Source: Desulfobacterales bacterium S7086C20 (GTDB lineage Bacteria; Desulfobacterota; Desulfobacteria; Desulfobacterales; C00003060). From it: 40,224 nucleotides of DNA. Below, in pieces: positions 25,972 through 35,592 of this stretch (position 1 is the stretch's first letter; every line of letters begins with the position of its first letter). The notes under the pieces are model-generated. The model saw nothing but the letters and a program-made list of their open reading frames with translations, did no database searches and was not told where the DNA came from. The stretch lies in contig MAVP01000004.1 in the NCBI GenBank assembly GCA_001751075.1, positions 1-40,224 of the forward strand, read 5' to 3'. A program made the position numbers and the translations under genes.

Positions 25972-27870
25972 ATGAAAAACGTTGCATCGGAGAAACAACC
26001 AAAGCCTTATAAATTAAAAAAACCGATCAAGACCACTCAAACGGTACATAATCCACAACCCGATTATTCGCGACCTATCCTGGAATTATCAGCCGAGGCC
26101 AGGGACAGGATATTGTCCAGATTGGAGTTTCTTTACGGCAAGACAGTTGCAACGGTTTATACAGGAGAACTAGAGCGGATACTTAGGGTTTACTATGCAC
26201 ATAAGTCTGAGGAAATGATCGAAAGAGACAGGGACTTTGACGCTTCAGAACGTTTCACTGAAAAGGACGTAATCCTTATCACCTATGGAGATCTCCTGTA
26301 CGGCAAGGAGCGCTCCCCCTTGGCAACCCTTGCCAAGTTCTGCGACACTTATCTGGAAGGAGCGATAAATACGCTGCATATACTTCCATTTTTCCCGTAT
26401 TCTTCCGACCGAGGATTTTCTGTCGTCGATTTTGAAACGGTTGATCCAAACCTGGGATCGTGGGAAGACATAGAAGACTTGGAGGGACGATATCAGCTCA
26501 TGTTTGATGGAGTAATAAACCATATTTCATCAAGGAGCCGTTGGTTTCAGGAATTCTTAAACGGCAATCCCTACTACAAACACTTTTTTATCACCTTTGA
26601 CTCCCCTGATGAGCTAACCAAAGAACAACGCAGCATGATCTTTCGACCCCGAACCTCTGATATCCTTACAGAGTTTTACACAATCAACGGCAAGAAATAT
26701 GCCTGGACAACCTTTTCCGAAGATCAGATAGACTTGAATTTCAAAAATCCTGATGTCCTGATGCGGACCATCGAGATACTCCTTGCCTATGTCCGCCGCG
26801 GTGCAGACATCATCCGCCTCGATGCCGTTACCTACTTGTGGTGTCAACCCGGAACGCAGTGTGTACACCTGGAGCAAACACATGAGATTGTAAAGCTCTT
26901 CCGTGACGTCTTGAATATAATTGCCCCTACAGTTGCTGTAATTACTGAAACTAATGTCCCACACAAGGAAAACATCTCCTATTTCGGAAACGGTCACGAT
27001 GAAGCGCAGATGGTATATAACTTTACCTTGCCTCCCCTTGTCCTTCATACCTTATATGCCGGCGATGCTACAGCTCTTTCAAAATGGGCTGTCGAGCTTG
27101 AGACACCTTCAGATACCACCACGTTTTTTAACTTTCTAGACTCCCACGACGGAATTGGGATTCTAGGGGTACGAGACATCCTAAACAAGGAAGATGTGGA
27201 TTCCATCATCCAAAAGGCAAAGGAACATGGCGGGTTTATATCGTATAAGACGGCCGAAGACGGCACCGAACAACCATACGAGATTAACGAAACCTGGTTT
27301 AGCGCCCTCGATGATCAAGAAAGTGATGAAGATATTACCTTCCAAGTAAAAAGATTCGTTGCTTCCAGAGTCATTGCCCTTGTCCTTCCGGGGGTACCTG
27401 GAATATACCTCCATGGATTGATCGGCACCCCCAATGACGTTGCTGCAGTTTTGTCGAGCCAATCAAAACGTGATATTAACCGTACTGTTGTCGATGCTAA
27501 AGCTATCACCGAGGCATTAGAAGACCCCCTTTCCAAGATCTCCCGCATTAACAGGGAACTGGGAAGGCTCATTACGATCAGGACAAATCAGCGGGCATTC
27601 CACCCCAATGCACCACATCGGGTTTTAATGATCTCTCCTAATGTCTTCAGTGTCCTGAGAATATCTCCTGAAGGAGATCAGCGCATATTGGCCCTCACCA
27701 ACGTAACCGACAAGATATGCCGCCTTGAAATCACCCTTTCCGACCTTCAAACAAAGGAGATGCGCTGGTATGATCTGGTAAGTGAAATGGAGTGGATGGC
27801 CGAGGATGATCGACTCTACGTTACCTTGCAACCCTATGATGTTGTCTGGCTTGAATCACTGAACGGGTAA
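25972..27870 (+). CDS. GH13_18 sugar phosphorylase (glucosylglycerate/sucrose phosphorylase-like)
   Basis: A 632-residue alpha-amylase superfamily protein. The (beta/alpha)8 barrel shows the nucleophile D284 in RLDAVTYLW, the acid/base E326 in ITETNVPH, and the transition-state aspartate D393 in FLDSHDG. An early HILPFFPYSSDRGFSVVDF is typical of GH13 subfamily 18, which phosphorolyses sucrose, glucosylglycerate or related alpha-glucosides to glucose-1-phosphate. In an anaerobe that could use compatible solutes, glucosylglycerate is a reasonable guess, but specificity cannot be read here. I used the ATG at 25972, preceded by AAAGGA; the frame is open upstream to 25885 without a ribosome site. 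About 75 extra N-terminal residues precede the catalytic domain. Confidence 0.88.
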   Translation: MKNVASEKQPKPYKLKKPIKTTQTVHNPQPDYSRPILELSAEARDRILSRLEFLYGKTVATVYTGELERILRVYYAHKSEEMIERDRDFDASERFTEKDVILITYGDLLYGKERSPLATLAKFCDTYLEGAINTLHILPFFPYSSDRGFSVVDFETVDPNLGSWEDIEDLEGRYQLMFDGVINHISSRSRWFQEFLNGNPYYKHFFITFDSPDELTKEQRSMIFRPRTSDILTEFYTINGKKYAWTTFSEDQIDLNFKNPDVLMRTIEILLAYVRRGADIIRLDAVTYLWCQPGTQCVHLEQTHEIVKLFRDVLNIIAPTVAVITETNVPHKENISYFGNGHDEAQMVYNFTLPPLVLHTLYAGDATALSKWAVELETPSDTTTFFNFLDSHDGIGILGVRDILNKEDVDSIIQKAKEHGGFISYKTAEDGTEQPYEINETWFSALDDQESDEDITFQVKRFVASRVIALVLPGVPGIYLHGLIGTPNDVAAVLSSQSKRDINRTVVDAKAITEALEDPLSKISRINRELGRLITIRTNQRAFHPNAPHRVLMISPNVFSVLRISPEGDQRILALTNVTDKICRLEITLSDLQTKEMRWYDLVSEMEWMAEDDRLYVTLQPYDVVWLESLNG

Positions 27871-27892
27871 AAGTGTTACCACGGTAGTTACT

Positions 27893-30247
27893 TCATCTCT
27901 TTACTCTTTTGATAAGTTCCAAAAACTTGCTTCCATATTTTCTCATAGTTATCTCACCTACTCCGACAATGTCCAGTAGTTCTTCACGGGTTTCAGGCAG
28001 TTTTTCCGCCATTTCCTGCAGCGTTCGATCCTGAAAGATACAATAGGCCGGCAAACCTTCCTCTCTGGCGAGCTCCAGGCGAAGGTTCCTGAACCTGTCG
28101 AAAACATCTCTTTGGGGTCTGAATTTTGTGGGCCTTAGGCTCGGAATTTCGCAGACCTCCTTTTCTACCCCGGAAAGATGGATTATATCTTTTCCTTTCA
28201 TCACACTTTGACCGTAACCGGTAAGTTCCAAGACCGCATATATCTTTTCTCCCATTGTAGTTCGACGAGATGCAACACATCCTTTTGAAATGAGTTCCCT
28301 TATCCACTCTTGAACCTGGTCCTGTGTAAATTCGGAAAGCAGCCCGTAAGTAGACAAACGTTGAAGTTCAAACTGAAAAACCATTCGATCCTTAGAACCG
28401 GTAAGGACCTTGGCGGCCATAGTCTGACCGAAACGCCCCTTCAGCCTAGCGATACCGCTTAGTATCTTAACAGCCAATACAGGCTCACTTTGAGACGAAT
28501 CCCGATCATTCCCGCCGCCCTCTCTACACCTATCACAAGCCATGCACAGGCCATTTTTTACCTGTTCTCCAAAGTAACGCAGCAATATGGCCCTTCGACA
28601 GTTCTTGCTGCCTGCATAAGCCATAACTTGATCTAATTTTTCCAGCTCATAAGCCTTGCGGAGCTGAAGGGCCTCAAAATCTATCTTTACCTCAGAAGAA
28701 TCAATGCGTTGGCAAACCCGCAGACCACGACCGCGAAAGGCAGGAATATAAGTCGCCTTAGGTGATGCCCCTATCTCGGCAAGTTGTTTTCTCAACGCTC
28801 CGGCAGACATATCAGAACGTACAGCAAGATCATCACAGAGAAACTGCACTCCGTCAATGAGTTCCTGTTCATCGTAAAGGTGTTGTAAGGTGCGGATGAG
28901 GTTACGTTTGTTTTTAGCCCTGGGCGAAAGGGTTGTCAGAAACTCTTGTGGAGTAACATGGAGGAATAACTCCGCGCGGTTATCATATCGGTTAAGCCTT
29001 TGAACAACACCGGCATCTTCCAAGATCTTGACACAAGAAGCCACAGCCAGTTCAGAAAACCTTTCCGAACACATCCCGGCTATCTCACGATATGTAAGCC
29101 AAACGAGATCCTCAGGACGCTGTTTTAACACCTTGTATACAGAAAATATTGTCTTGCGCGCCGGGTAGCGTGCCTCTATGAAAAATTCCTGCAACCTTCT
29201 GTCAGAAGGATTGTATAAGAGCAAGCAGGTGGCAGGCTCCCCATCCCGACCGGCCCGTCCACCTTCTTGGTAATAGGCCTCCATGGTTCCAGGAAAGGCA
29301 TGATGAATCACCATACGGATATCTGACCGGTCTATGCCCATTCCAAACGCGTTTGTGGCTACTACTAGATCACTACGACCTTCCATGAAACGCTCCTGAA
29401 CACTGGTCCTTTCCGCCTCTTCAAGGCCGGCATGGTAGGCCTCCGCCTTTATATTCTGCTGTCCCAATTTGGAAACAATGCTCTCTACCTTTTTTCTCGT
29501 TCCCGTATAGATAAGGGTTGCCCCGGAAAGCCGGTTCAGACGCTCAGAAATTACTCCCTGTTTTTCCTTCTCATTATTCGTCTGAAGAACCTCCCAGAAC
29601 AAATTGCGACGATCAAAGCCCGTGATGAACTGCTCCGGCGCTCGAAGTCCCAACTGCCTAATGACGTCACTTCGCACCCGCTCGGTGGCTGTAGCCGTAA
29701 GCGCCACCACTTGTGGACGGCCCAAGCGCTCCAAGGCCTGTCGGATCTTAAGGTAAGCAGGCCTGAAATCATGGCCCCACTGTGAAATACAATGTGCCTC
29801 ATCCACAGCCACCATAGAAACCTTATTTCTCTTTAAGGTATCAATAAAATAACGGTTTCTTAGTCTCTCCGGAGCCACATACACCAATTTCACTTTCCCT
29901 GCCGCAATGTCAGCAAGCGCCTCATCTTGCTGCTTAAGTCTCATCAGGCTGTGAATGGCTGTTACCGGCAAATCGAGAACACGCAAAGAATCGACCTGAT
30001 CTTTCATTAGGGCGATCAATGGAGAGATGACAAGGGTTGTGCCACTGCGAAGAAAAGCAGGCACCTGATAGCATAGTGACTTTCCTCCACCCGTCGGCAT
30101 TATGATAAGGGCATCTTCTCCAGCCAGTATTGCCTCTAAGATCTCTCTTTGGCCGAATCTGAAGTCCTGAAAACCGAATACTCGTTTTATAAAGGACAAT
30201 GCCCGTACTATCGGTGCATCTCGAAATTCGGGAGTGGCTATCGGCAT
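27893..30247 (-). CDS. recQ: ATP-dependent DNA helicase RecQ
   Basis: A 784-residue RecQ, somewhat longer than the 600-720 usual in bacteria. Motif I is MPTGGGKS (K56), the DEAH box is VDEAHCISQWGHDFRP (149-152), and motif VI reads HHAFPGTMEAYYQEGGRAGRDG. A zinc-binding part has cysteines in NCRRAILLRYFGE and CMACDRC. An RQC winged helix follows, and a single HRDC domain closes the protein (about 715-784). It unwinds DNA 3'-5' in recombination and fork repair. It converges on the GH13_18 gene with 22 bases between stops and no visible terminator. Confidence 0.96.
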   Translation of the reverse strand: MPIATPEFRDAPIVRALSFIKRVFGFQDFRFGQREILEAILAGEDALIIMPTGGGKSLCYQVPAFLRSGTTLVISPLIALMKDQVDSLRVLDLPVTAIHSLMRLKQQDEALADIAAGKVKLVYVAPERLRNRYFIDTLKRNKVSMVAVDEAHCISQWGHDFRPAYLKIRQALERLGRPQVVALTATATERVRSDVIRQLGLRAPEQFITGFDRRNLFWEVLQTNNEKEKQGVISERLNRLSGATLIYTGTRKKVESIVSKLGQQNIKAEAYHAGLEEAERTSVQERFMEGRSDLVVATNAFGMGIDRSDIRMVIHHAFPGTMEAYYQEGGRAGRDGEPATCLLLYNPSDRRLQEFFIEARYPARKTIFSVYKVLKQRPEDLVWLTYREIAGMCSERFSELAVASCVKILEDAGVVQRLNRYDNRAELFLHVTPQEFLTTLSPRAKNKRNLIRTLQHLYDEQELIDGVQFLCDDLAVRSDMSAGALRKQLAEIGASPKATYIPAFRGRGLRVCQRIDSSEVKIDFEALQLRKAYELEKLDQVMAYAGSKNCRRAILLRYFGEQVKNGLCMACDRCREGGGNDRDSSQSEPVLAVKILSGIARLKGRFGQTMAAKVLTGSKDRMVFQFELQRLSTYGLLSEFTQDQVQEWIRELISKGCVASRRTTMGEKIYAVLELTGYGQSVMKGKDIIHLSGVEKEVCEIPSLRPTKFRPQRDVFDRFRNLRLELAREEGLPAYCIFQDRTLQEMAEKLPETREELLDIVGVGEITMRKYGSKFLELIKRVKR

Positions 30248-30333
30248 ACCTTACCCGCTCCTCTCATCGAGTTTCTTTTTCACCTTGAGTTTGCTCCGCC
30301 CTTTGAACTCTTTGGTTTGTTCCCATTTTATTT

Positions 30334-30735
30334 CTACGGACATTCGGAACGTATGCCTGACACATCCTCCTTTTGGACAACATGAAGATGTATTTTTTCA
30401 TCCTTTCCGCTGAATTGCTCGAATATCTCTTTTGAAAGAAGATCGACGCTTTCAACATGATCGGTTGCTATGACACAGCGAAACCTGTTCATCCCCTTTT
30501 GGTCTCGTTCCGCCTTCCCGGCAGCAAGCATCTTCAGTAAGTTGGCCCTTACAAGAGAAAGATCATCTGTTTCCAGTATGAAAATCAGCAACCGTCCTCC
30601 TATTGCGATACGTCGCGTGTACGGCTCTTTGCTGCTATCACTGGCACTACACTCGATCACGTTAAAAACCTCTTCCGGACAATCACACCCCAGGATCTTT
30701 TGGGCAAACCTTTTGATATTTTCGTTCCCAGCCAT
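30334..30735 (-). CDS. Hypothetical protein with CxC motif
   Basis: A 133-residue protein I cannot name. The start at ATG 30735 is supported by AAAGGGGG six bases upstream; the frame extends to 30879 without such a site. It begins MAGNENIKRFAQKILGCDCPEEVF, followed by alternating strands (RLLIFILETDD) and helices, and ends in a strand HLHVVQKED. The early CDC could bind a metal or be redox active. There is no signal or membrane segment. It lies 86 bases before recQ on the same strand and might share a transcript. Confidence 0.72.
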   Translation of the reverse strand: MAGNENIKRFAQKILGCDCPEEVFNVIECSASDSSKEPYTRRIAIGGRLLIFILETDDLSLVRANLLKMLAAGKAERDQKGMNRFRCVIATDHVESVDLLSKEIFEQFSGKDEKIHLHVVQKEDVSGIRSECP

Positions 30736-31255
30736 ATTACCCCCTTTCTTCAAGAAATCCCCTATAGCCACAAAAAAGCCCCGAATCCAATCAAACCCAA
30801 TCTTTCTCTTTGTAGGTGAGAAGGGCGTTGGAATACGAGGCCATATTCTTTCTATCACGTTGATGCAAAAAGTCAACAAAAAAATCTGTTGGGAACATCC
30901 CTATCAGATCACTATATGTAAAACGGATACACACAAAAGAAAAGAGGCTGCCGAAATCACGATAACAACTTGTTATTACTTAGTAGTCCCAACTGGGGTT
31001 GAACCCGTGTCTTCGGCGTTCGGGTGAGCTGACGACGAAGTCCCCTTTTTCAAGGGGGGGAAGCAAGAGGAATCCCGTAAGTTTTTGAGATTTATTTCTC
31101 TGGATCCATGAATGCGGTGAGATTTGTCACATAATGACTAGAAAAAAAGACCGGAGAGCCTAAGTGGCCGTCCATCCAAGCTGAATATGTTTCCTGCTAT
31201 ATTGAAATCAATCGACTTTAAAAAGACACGTCTGAGCCCTGAATCGTTATGGCGT
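30736..31255. other. Gene-free stretch between the N-ATPase operon and the CxC protein
   Basis: No gene is convincing in these 520 bases. They hold a hairpin CCCCTT/AAGGGG (31042-31057) and a putative terminator at 31142-31172. Around 30985-31005 there is a sequence resembling a tRNA T-arm (GGGTTCAACCCC on the minus strand), but no cloverleaf can be completed. Confidence 0.5.
31142..31172 (-). terminator. Putative terminator of the N-ATPase operon
   Basis: On the minus strand, about 85-115 bases after the atpG stop, GACGG and CCGGTC arms (with one bulged base) are followed by seven T. The stem is short and imperfect, but the T-run and position after the last operon gene fit intrinsic termination. 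Confidence 0.35.
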
Positions 31256-32146
31256 CTACTTGGTCAATACTTCGAAGCCAGAGATAAGATCAAAAAGCTC
31301 TGCGTCGATTGTGCTCTGCCTAAGTTGATGGAATTGGCCATTTAACACTTGAAGACGCTCCTCCACGTTTCGTTCCGCCACTTGCATGGCAGCAAGCCGG
31401 CTGGCGTTCTCGCTGGCCAGGGATTCGGCAAACGCCTGATACAGGGCAACGAAAAGATACTCTCGAATCAAGGAAGAAAAGAGCGCCCCCCTTTCCATGG
31501 TGTATTGGGGAAGGCAACGACATGGCCAGGGGGTTTTTTTAAGGCCTTCAAACCACTGGGGGTCCATGGGCAGCAGATGGACCGTGTGGGGATCATAGGA
31601 GGCGCCTGATTTGGGCCTGTTGTAAAAAAGAACAATCTGGCCGATTCCTTGCCCGGACTGCCATGACTCGAGCTTTAGCACCATATCTTGGACCGCCGAG
31701 GTGATGGCTGTCACCGATCCCGGTAAAGAGGTCGATTCTGCAACCGACCGGCCAGCCTCTTGAAGGCGAGAAAGAACGCGCATGCCAACGGCCATGATGA
31801 GGCCGGATTGGTTGCCCGTTTGAAGGGCGGTCAGTGTTTCGACGGCATGATGAACAATGACGTCGTTAAACTGGCCCACCATGCCCTGGTTCGAACCGAA
31901 TACAACGGCTCCCAGGCCGCCGTCCACGGCCTGCTGGGGGATCAGGGGGGGGGACATGAGATCCGCTTTTTGTTGCAGCAGGACCTGAAAACCCATGTCC
32001 ACGGCGCGGGAATATTCGTCAAGGGACTCGACGGCCCGTTCGTACTGCCGGATACTCACTGCAGCCATGGCTTTCATGGTCTTGACCACGCCGTGCAGGT
32101 CTTCGGCGCTTCTAATTTTCCTTCTTAATGACTCAATCGTTTCCAT
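31256..32146 (-). CDS. atpG: N-ATPase gamma subunit
   Basis: A 296-residue gamma subunit forming the central stalk that couples c-ring rotation to the alpha3beta3 head. The N-terminal helix METIESLRRKIRSAEDLHGVVKTMKAMAAVS and the C-terminal helix (NVEERLQVLNGQFHQLRQSTIDAEL) form the expected coiled coil; the middle is divergent from F-type gamma, as is normal for N-ATPases. The start at ATG 32146 has AGGACAGG upstream; an in-frame TTG at 32164 is less likely. It is the last gene of the operon, 33 bases after atpA. Confidence 0.93.
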   Translation of the reverse strand: METIESLRRKIRSAEDLHGVVKTMKAMAAVSIRQYERAVESLDEYSRAVDMGFQVLLQQKADLMSPPLIPQQAVDGGLGAVVFGSNQGMVGQFNDVIVHHAVETLTALQTGNQSGLIMAVGMRVLSRLQEAGRSVAESTSLPGSVTAITSAVQDMVLKLESWQSGQGIGQIVLFYNRPKSGASYDPHTVHLLPMDPQWFEGLKKTPWPCRCLPQYTMERGALFSSLIREYLFVALYQAFAESLASENASRLAAMQVAERNVEERLQVLNGQFHQLRQSTIDAELFDLISGFEVLTK

Positions 32147-32179
32147 GAGACAACCTGTCCTCAAATCCGGTCTCTATCT

Positions 32180-33730
32180 CTATAGGGGGCCTTCTTTTTT
32201 CTCCAGCTCGCTTTCTGATAGGGCGGTGCGGGCCGTATCCAGGAGCCGTTTACGGTCCTCGTCTCCAAGCTTCTCACCGGCTTCGATCCGCGAACAGATC
32301 TCGGGAAGCACTGTAGTTGCCGTATTGCGAATGGTCGCCTCTGCAGCGGCCACCTCGTCCGGAGCGATGCCATCCAATAGACCCTCTGAGCCAGCCAGCA
32401 GGACAGCCATTTGCTCTGCCACCGGAACGGGGGCATACTGGGGTTGTTTGAGAATCTCCCGCACCCGACGTCCATGTTCCAGAGTCCTTCTGGTTTCCTC
32501 ATCAAGGCGCGTTCCAAAACGGGCGAAGGTCTCCAGTTCTTCAAATTGGCTGTACGAAAGGCGCAGGTGGCCGGCCACGGCCCGGTAGGCGGGAAGTTGG
32601 GCCTTTCCACCTACACGGGATACGGATTTGCCCACATCCACGGCAGGCAGCACCCCTTTCTGAAAGAGGTCGGGTGACAAATAGATCTGACCGTCGGTGA
32701 TGGAGATGATATTGGTCGGGATATAGGCAGACAGATTCTGAGCTTCTGTTTCAACGATAGGCATGGCGCTCAGGGAACCGCCTCCCTGTTCTTGTCTGAG
32801 ACGGGTGGAGCGTTCCAGGAGCCTGGAATGGATATAAAACACATCACCGGGAAAGGCCTCCCGTCCGGGGGGGCGTCGCAAGAGCAAAGACAGCTCCCGG
32901 TAGGCCTGAGCATGGCGGGTCAAATCGTCGTATATGATGAGCACATCGCGGCCCTGTTCCATGAAATACTCTGCCATGGAGGTGGCCGCATAAGGCGCCA
33001 CGAATTGCAGACCTGGTGGATCATCTCCTTCCGCTACCACGACAATGGAGTAGTCCATGGCCCCATGCCGACGGAGGTTCTCCGCCAGTTTGGCCACTGA
33101 AGAGCTTCGCTGCCCGATGGCGCAATAGATGCAAAGTACGCCCGTGTCTCGCTGATTCAGGATGGTATCCAGGGCAATGGCTGTTTTTCCGGTTTGCCGG
33201 TCACCAAGGATGAGCTCCCGTTGTCCCCGCCCGATGGGGATCAAGGCATCGATGACCTTAATGCCCGTCTGCAGGGGAACAACGACCGGGGCCCGATCCA
33301 TGATTTCAGGGGCAGGCCGTTCCACCGGAAGACGTGTGGCGGCCCGAATAGGACCGAGATTGTCCAGGGGGCGGGCCAGAGGATCGACCATCCGTCCCAC
33401 AAGGCCTTCGCCTACGGGCACCTCCATGACCTTGCCGGTCCTTCGTACTTCTGATCCCGCCTTCAGCGAAGGACTGTCGCCCAGCAGGACCACGCCCACC
33501 TCGGTGGGGTCCAAATTGAAGACCATGCCAAACCCACCATCGGTAAACCGGACGAGCTCTTCCGATCTTACGGTAGGCAACCCGTCCACCCGGGCAATGC
33601 CCTGGCCCACAAAGGTCACCCGGCCTACTTCTTGTCCCTTTAATTCGACCAGGTGCCCTGCCAACACGTCGTCCAGGGTCTTGAAGGTGTCGTTCAAAAA
33701 GGATTCTAAGAAGGGGGCCTTAGGTTTCAC
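32180..33730 (-). CDS. atpA: N-ATPase alpha subunit
   Basis: A 516-residue alpha subunit of the catalytic hexamer, binding nucleotide at the non-catalytic sites. P-loop GDRQTGKT (176-183), the arginine-finger region [10 protein letters not shown], and the C-terminal helical domain are present. It starts with GTG at 33730, whose bases overlap the atpF stop as GTGA; the nearby ATG is out of frame and closes quickly. It is placed between atpF and atpG as in other N-ATPase operons. Confidence 0.96.
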   Translation of the reverse strand: MKPKAPFLESFLNDTFKTLDDVLAGHLVELKGQEVGRVTFVGQGIARVDGLPTVRSEELVRFTDGGFGMVFNLDPTEVGVVLLGDSPSLKAGSEVRRTGKVMEVPVGEGLVGRMVDPLARPLDNLGPIRAATRLPVERPAPEIMDRAPVVVPLQTGIKVIDALIPIGRGQRELILGDRQTGKTAIALDTILNQRDTGVLCIYCAIGQRSSSVAKLAENLRRHGAMDYSIVVVAEGDDPPGLQFVAPYAATSMAEYFMEQGRDVLIIYDDLTRHAQAYRELSLLLRRPPGREAFPGDVFYIHSRLLERSTRLRQEQGGGSLSAMPIVETEAQNLSAYIPTNIISITDGQIYLSPDLFQKGVLPAVDVGKSVSRVGGKAQLPAYRAVAGHLRLSYSQFEELETFARFGTRLDEETRRTLEHGRRVREILKQPQYAPVPVAEQMAVLLAGSEGLLDGIAPDEVAAAEATIRNTATTVLPEICSRIEAGEKLGDEDRKRLLDTARTALSESELEKKEGPL

Positions 33731-34596
33731 TCATGGTCTCCTGGGATAGTATCTCCTGGGACGGTCTCTGGGGGCGTCTGGAGAATCTCCGGGGGGTCTT
33801 CCTGCTCTTTGGGTGGGGGTTGTATCTCCTGTCGAACCCGCCCTGCCTCAAAGGCCCGGGAAAAATCGGTTTCCAGACTTTCCAAATACGCTCCGAGGCT
33901 CCAGGCTATCTTGTAGCCATGTATAACAAGTTCTATTCCGCAAACAACGTCCGGCGTCGTTTCCAGGGTCAGATCTACCGGGCCGGTCTTCAGGGACTCC
34001 AGAAAACCCGAAATGCCCTGAACCGCATCCTGTGGCAGGTCAAAGGCGGTCCGCAACACGGCCTTGCCTTGCGATCGGTCCATGGCCTGTCTGAGTTTTT
34101 CGCCTTCGTCTTCCTTCAAGTTCCGAAGACGTGCTTCGAACACCCGGGCAATATGGATTTCCACGTCCATGTCGGCCATTTCTTGCAGTGCCTGCCGTGC
34201 CAGGGCATAAGCATGCTCACCCACACGGTGTTGCAGGTCCCGTAAAAAGGCGTCCTTTTCTCGATCAAGGGCCTCGTACCAGTTGGCGCGAACGCCCTCA
34301 ACCTCTGTTCGCACCCCATGCACCATGGTCTTTCGCATCTCCTCCACGTCATGCTTCATGGCAGAAAGGAGCTCGGCACGCTGCCCGTCCAGTTGCCTGT
34401 TCTTCTCCTCGTAGCGGGCCTGTTCCTGCTCGGCGGCATCCCTGTGCATTTGGGCCTCTTTGAGGCGAGAGGCGATCTTTTGCTCCCGCTCGTCCATGGC
34501 CTTGATGATAGGTCCATAGAGAAAACGCTTGAGGAGGTAGACCAGGACGAGAAAGTTGAGCACCTGGGCGCCAACGGTGAACCAGTCAATGAGCAT
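33727..34596 (-). CDS. atpF: N-ATPase b subunit, extended with a delta-like C-terminal part
   Basis: A 289-residue protein, far longer than the usual b subunit of about 160. The first 30 residues hold one membrane helix ([19 protein letters not shown]), followed by a long charged coiled coil to about 150 that forms the peripheral stalk. Residues about 165-245 resemble the C-terminal part of the delta/OSCP subunit ([36 protein letters not shown]). A proline- and acid-rich tail follows. No separate atpH is present, which fits N-ATPases, where the b protein takes over this role. It has a GGAGGATAGCGGCC ribosome site before its ATG. Confidence 0.93.
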   Translation of the reverse strand: MLIDWFTVGAQVLNFLVLVYLLKRFLYGPIIKAMDEREQKIASRLKEAQMHRDAAEQEQARYEEKNRQLDGQRAELLSAMKHDVEEMRKTMVHGVRTEVEGVRANWYEALDREKDAFLRDLQHRVGEHAYALARQALQEMADMDVEIHIARVFEARLRNLKEDEGEKLRQAMDRSQGKAVLRTAFDLPQDAVQGISGFLESLKTGPVDLTLETTPDVVCGIELVIHGYKIAWSLGAYLESLETDFSRAFEAGRVRQEIQPPPKEQEDPPEILQTPPETVPGDTIPGDHE

Positions 34597-34601
34597 GGCC
34601 G

Positions 34602-34880
34602 CTATCCTCCAGCCTTTGAGATCAAGTGGTCCCAGAAGGGATTGGCAAAGATCAGAATCATGGCTACGACAAAGGCATAGATGGCCGTTGACTCCACCAT
34701 GGCCAGGCCCACAAAAAGGGTCCTGGTAATGGTGTTGGCCTTATCTGGCTGTTGCGCAATGGAACTCAACGCCTGGGCCAGGGCACGGCCTTCCCCAAGG
34801 GCTGGGCCAATGGAACCAATGCTTACAGCCAGGCCTGCCGTGATAATGGATGCTGTTCCTATCAAACCCATGTTATCCAT
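34602..34880 (-). CDS. atpE: N-ATPase c subunit (Na+-type, two carboxylates)
   Basis: A 92-residue hairpin of two membrane helices that forms the rotor ring. The first helix carries GEGRA with E30. The second carries VEST with E63, S64 and T65. E63-S64-T65 is the Na+-binding signature of sodium-type c subunits. The extra carboxylate E30, where classical Na+ rings have glutamine, is the two-carboxylate motif known from Fusobacterium nucleatum. Ion choice (Na+ or H+) still cannot be settled from sequence. The start at ATG 34880 follows AAGGAGA; a longer frame to 34979 lies inside atpB. It overlaps the end of atpB by eight bases. Confidence 0.95.
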   Translation of the reverse strand: MDNMGLIGTASIITAGLAVSIGSIGPALGEGRALAQALSSIAQQPDKANTITRTLFVGLAMVESTAIYAFVVAMILIFANPFWDHLISKAGG

Positions 34881-35592
34881 GTGAGCTGTCTCCTTTCTCA
34901 ACGTCATAGGTGGGTGGTGTTTCTTCCCGTTTGCGAACACGGGCTGCTGCTGCGATATAGACCATAGCCAGAATGGCAAATATGTAGGCCTGGATCAATC
35001 CGGTGAGCAACCCGAGAGCTTGCATGACCACCGGGAATATCAAGGGTGTGACGGCAAGAAGAATGGCTGCGATCATCGATCCGCTCATGACATTGCCAAA
35101 AAGCCGCACAGCCAGTGCCAGGGTCCGGGACAGCTCCCCCATAATGTTGAAAGGGAGCATGAATACGGATGGCTTGATGTAGTCGGTAAAATAGGCAAGC
35201 CCTCTGCGGGTGATACCATACAAAGGCACGGCCACAAAAACACAGGCCGCCAGAGCGACCGTTGTGGAAAGAGATCCCGTAGGCGGTTCATAGCCGGGAA
35301 TAACACCCAGAAGGTTACAGGTGGCTACAAAAAGAAACAACGACCCGATAAAGGGCAGAAAGGGGTCGGGGTCTTGCCGGCTTACGTCGCGAATCTGGTC
35401 TCTCATGCCGGCAACTAGCACTTCAAGAAGATTTTGCCAACGGGACAGCCGGGTCCCAGTGGAAAGCTTGCGGGTCACCAACCACGACCCAACGACCATG
35501 AGCGCCATGACGGCCCAGGTGAAAACAATGGTTGCGTTGAGGGCCACAGGCCCCCATTGTACCAGCACAACGGCGTCAGGGCTAATTCGCAA
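34873..35592 (-). CDS. atpB: N-ATPase a subunit
   Basis: A 239-residue integral membrane subunit with about five helices. It forms the ion half-channels and contains the essential arginine R163 in LALAVRLFGNVMSG, equivalent to the invariant channel arginine. It starts with TTG at 35592, chosen because AAAGGAGG lies seven bases upstream. It overlaps the end of atpR by 11 bases and the start of atpE by eight. The C-terminus is charged (RVRKREETPPTYDVEKGD). Confidence 0.95.
   Translation of the reverse strand: MRISPDAVVLVQWGPVALNATIVFTWAVMALMVVGSWLVTRKLSTGTRLSRWQNLLEVLVAGMRDQIRDVSRQDPDPFLPFIGSLFLFVATCNLLGVIPGYEPPTGSLSTTVALAACVFVAVPLYGITRRGLAYFTDYIKPSVFMLPFNIMGELSRTLALAVRLFGNVMSGSMIAAILLAVTPLIFPVVMQALGLLTGLIQAYIFAILAMVYIAAAARVRKREETPPTYDVEKGDSSHG

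Noticed and set aside
30980-31050. tRNA gene on the minus strand (T-arm-like GGGTTCAACCCC)
   Set aside because: Only four of five T-stem pairs form, no matching 5' acceptor strand, D-arm or anticodon arm can be placed, and there is no CCA end.
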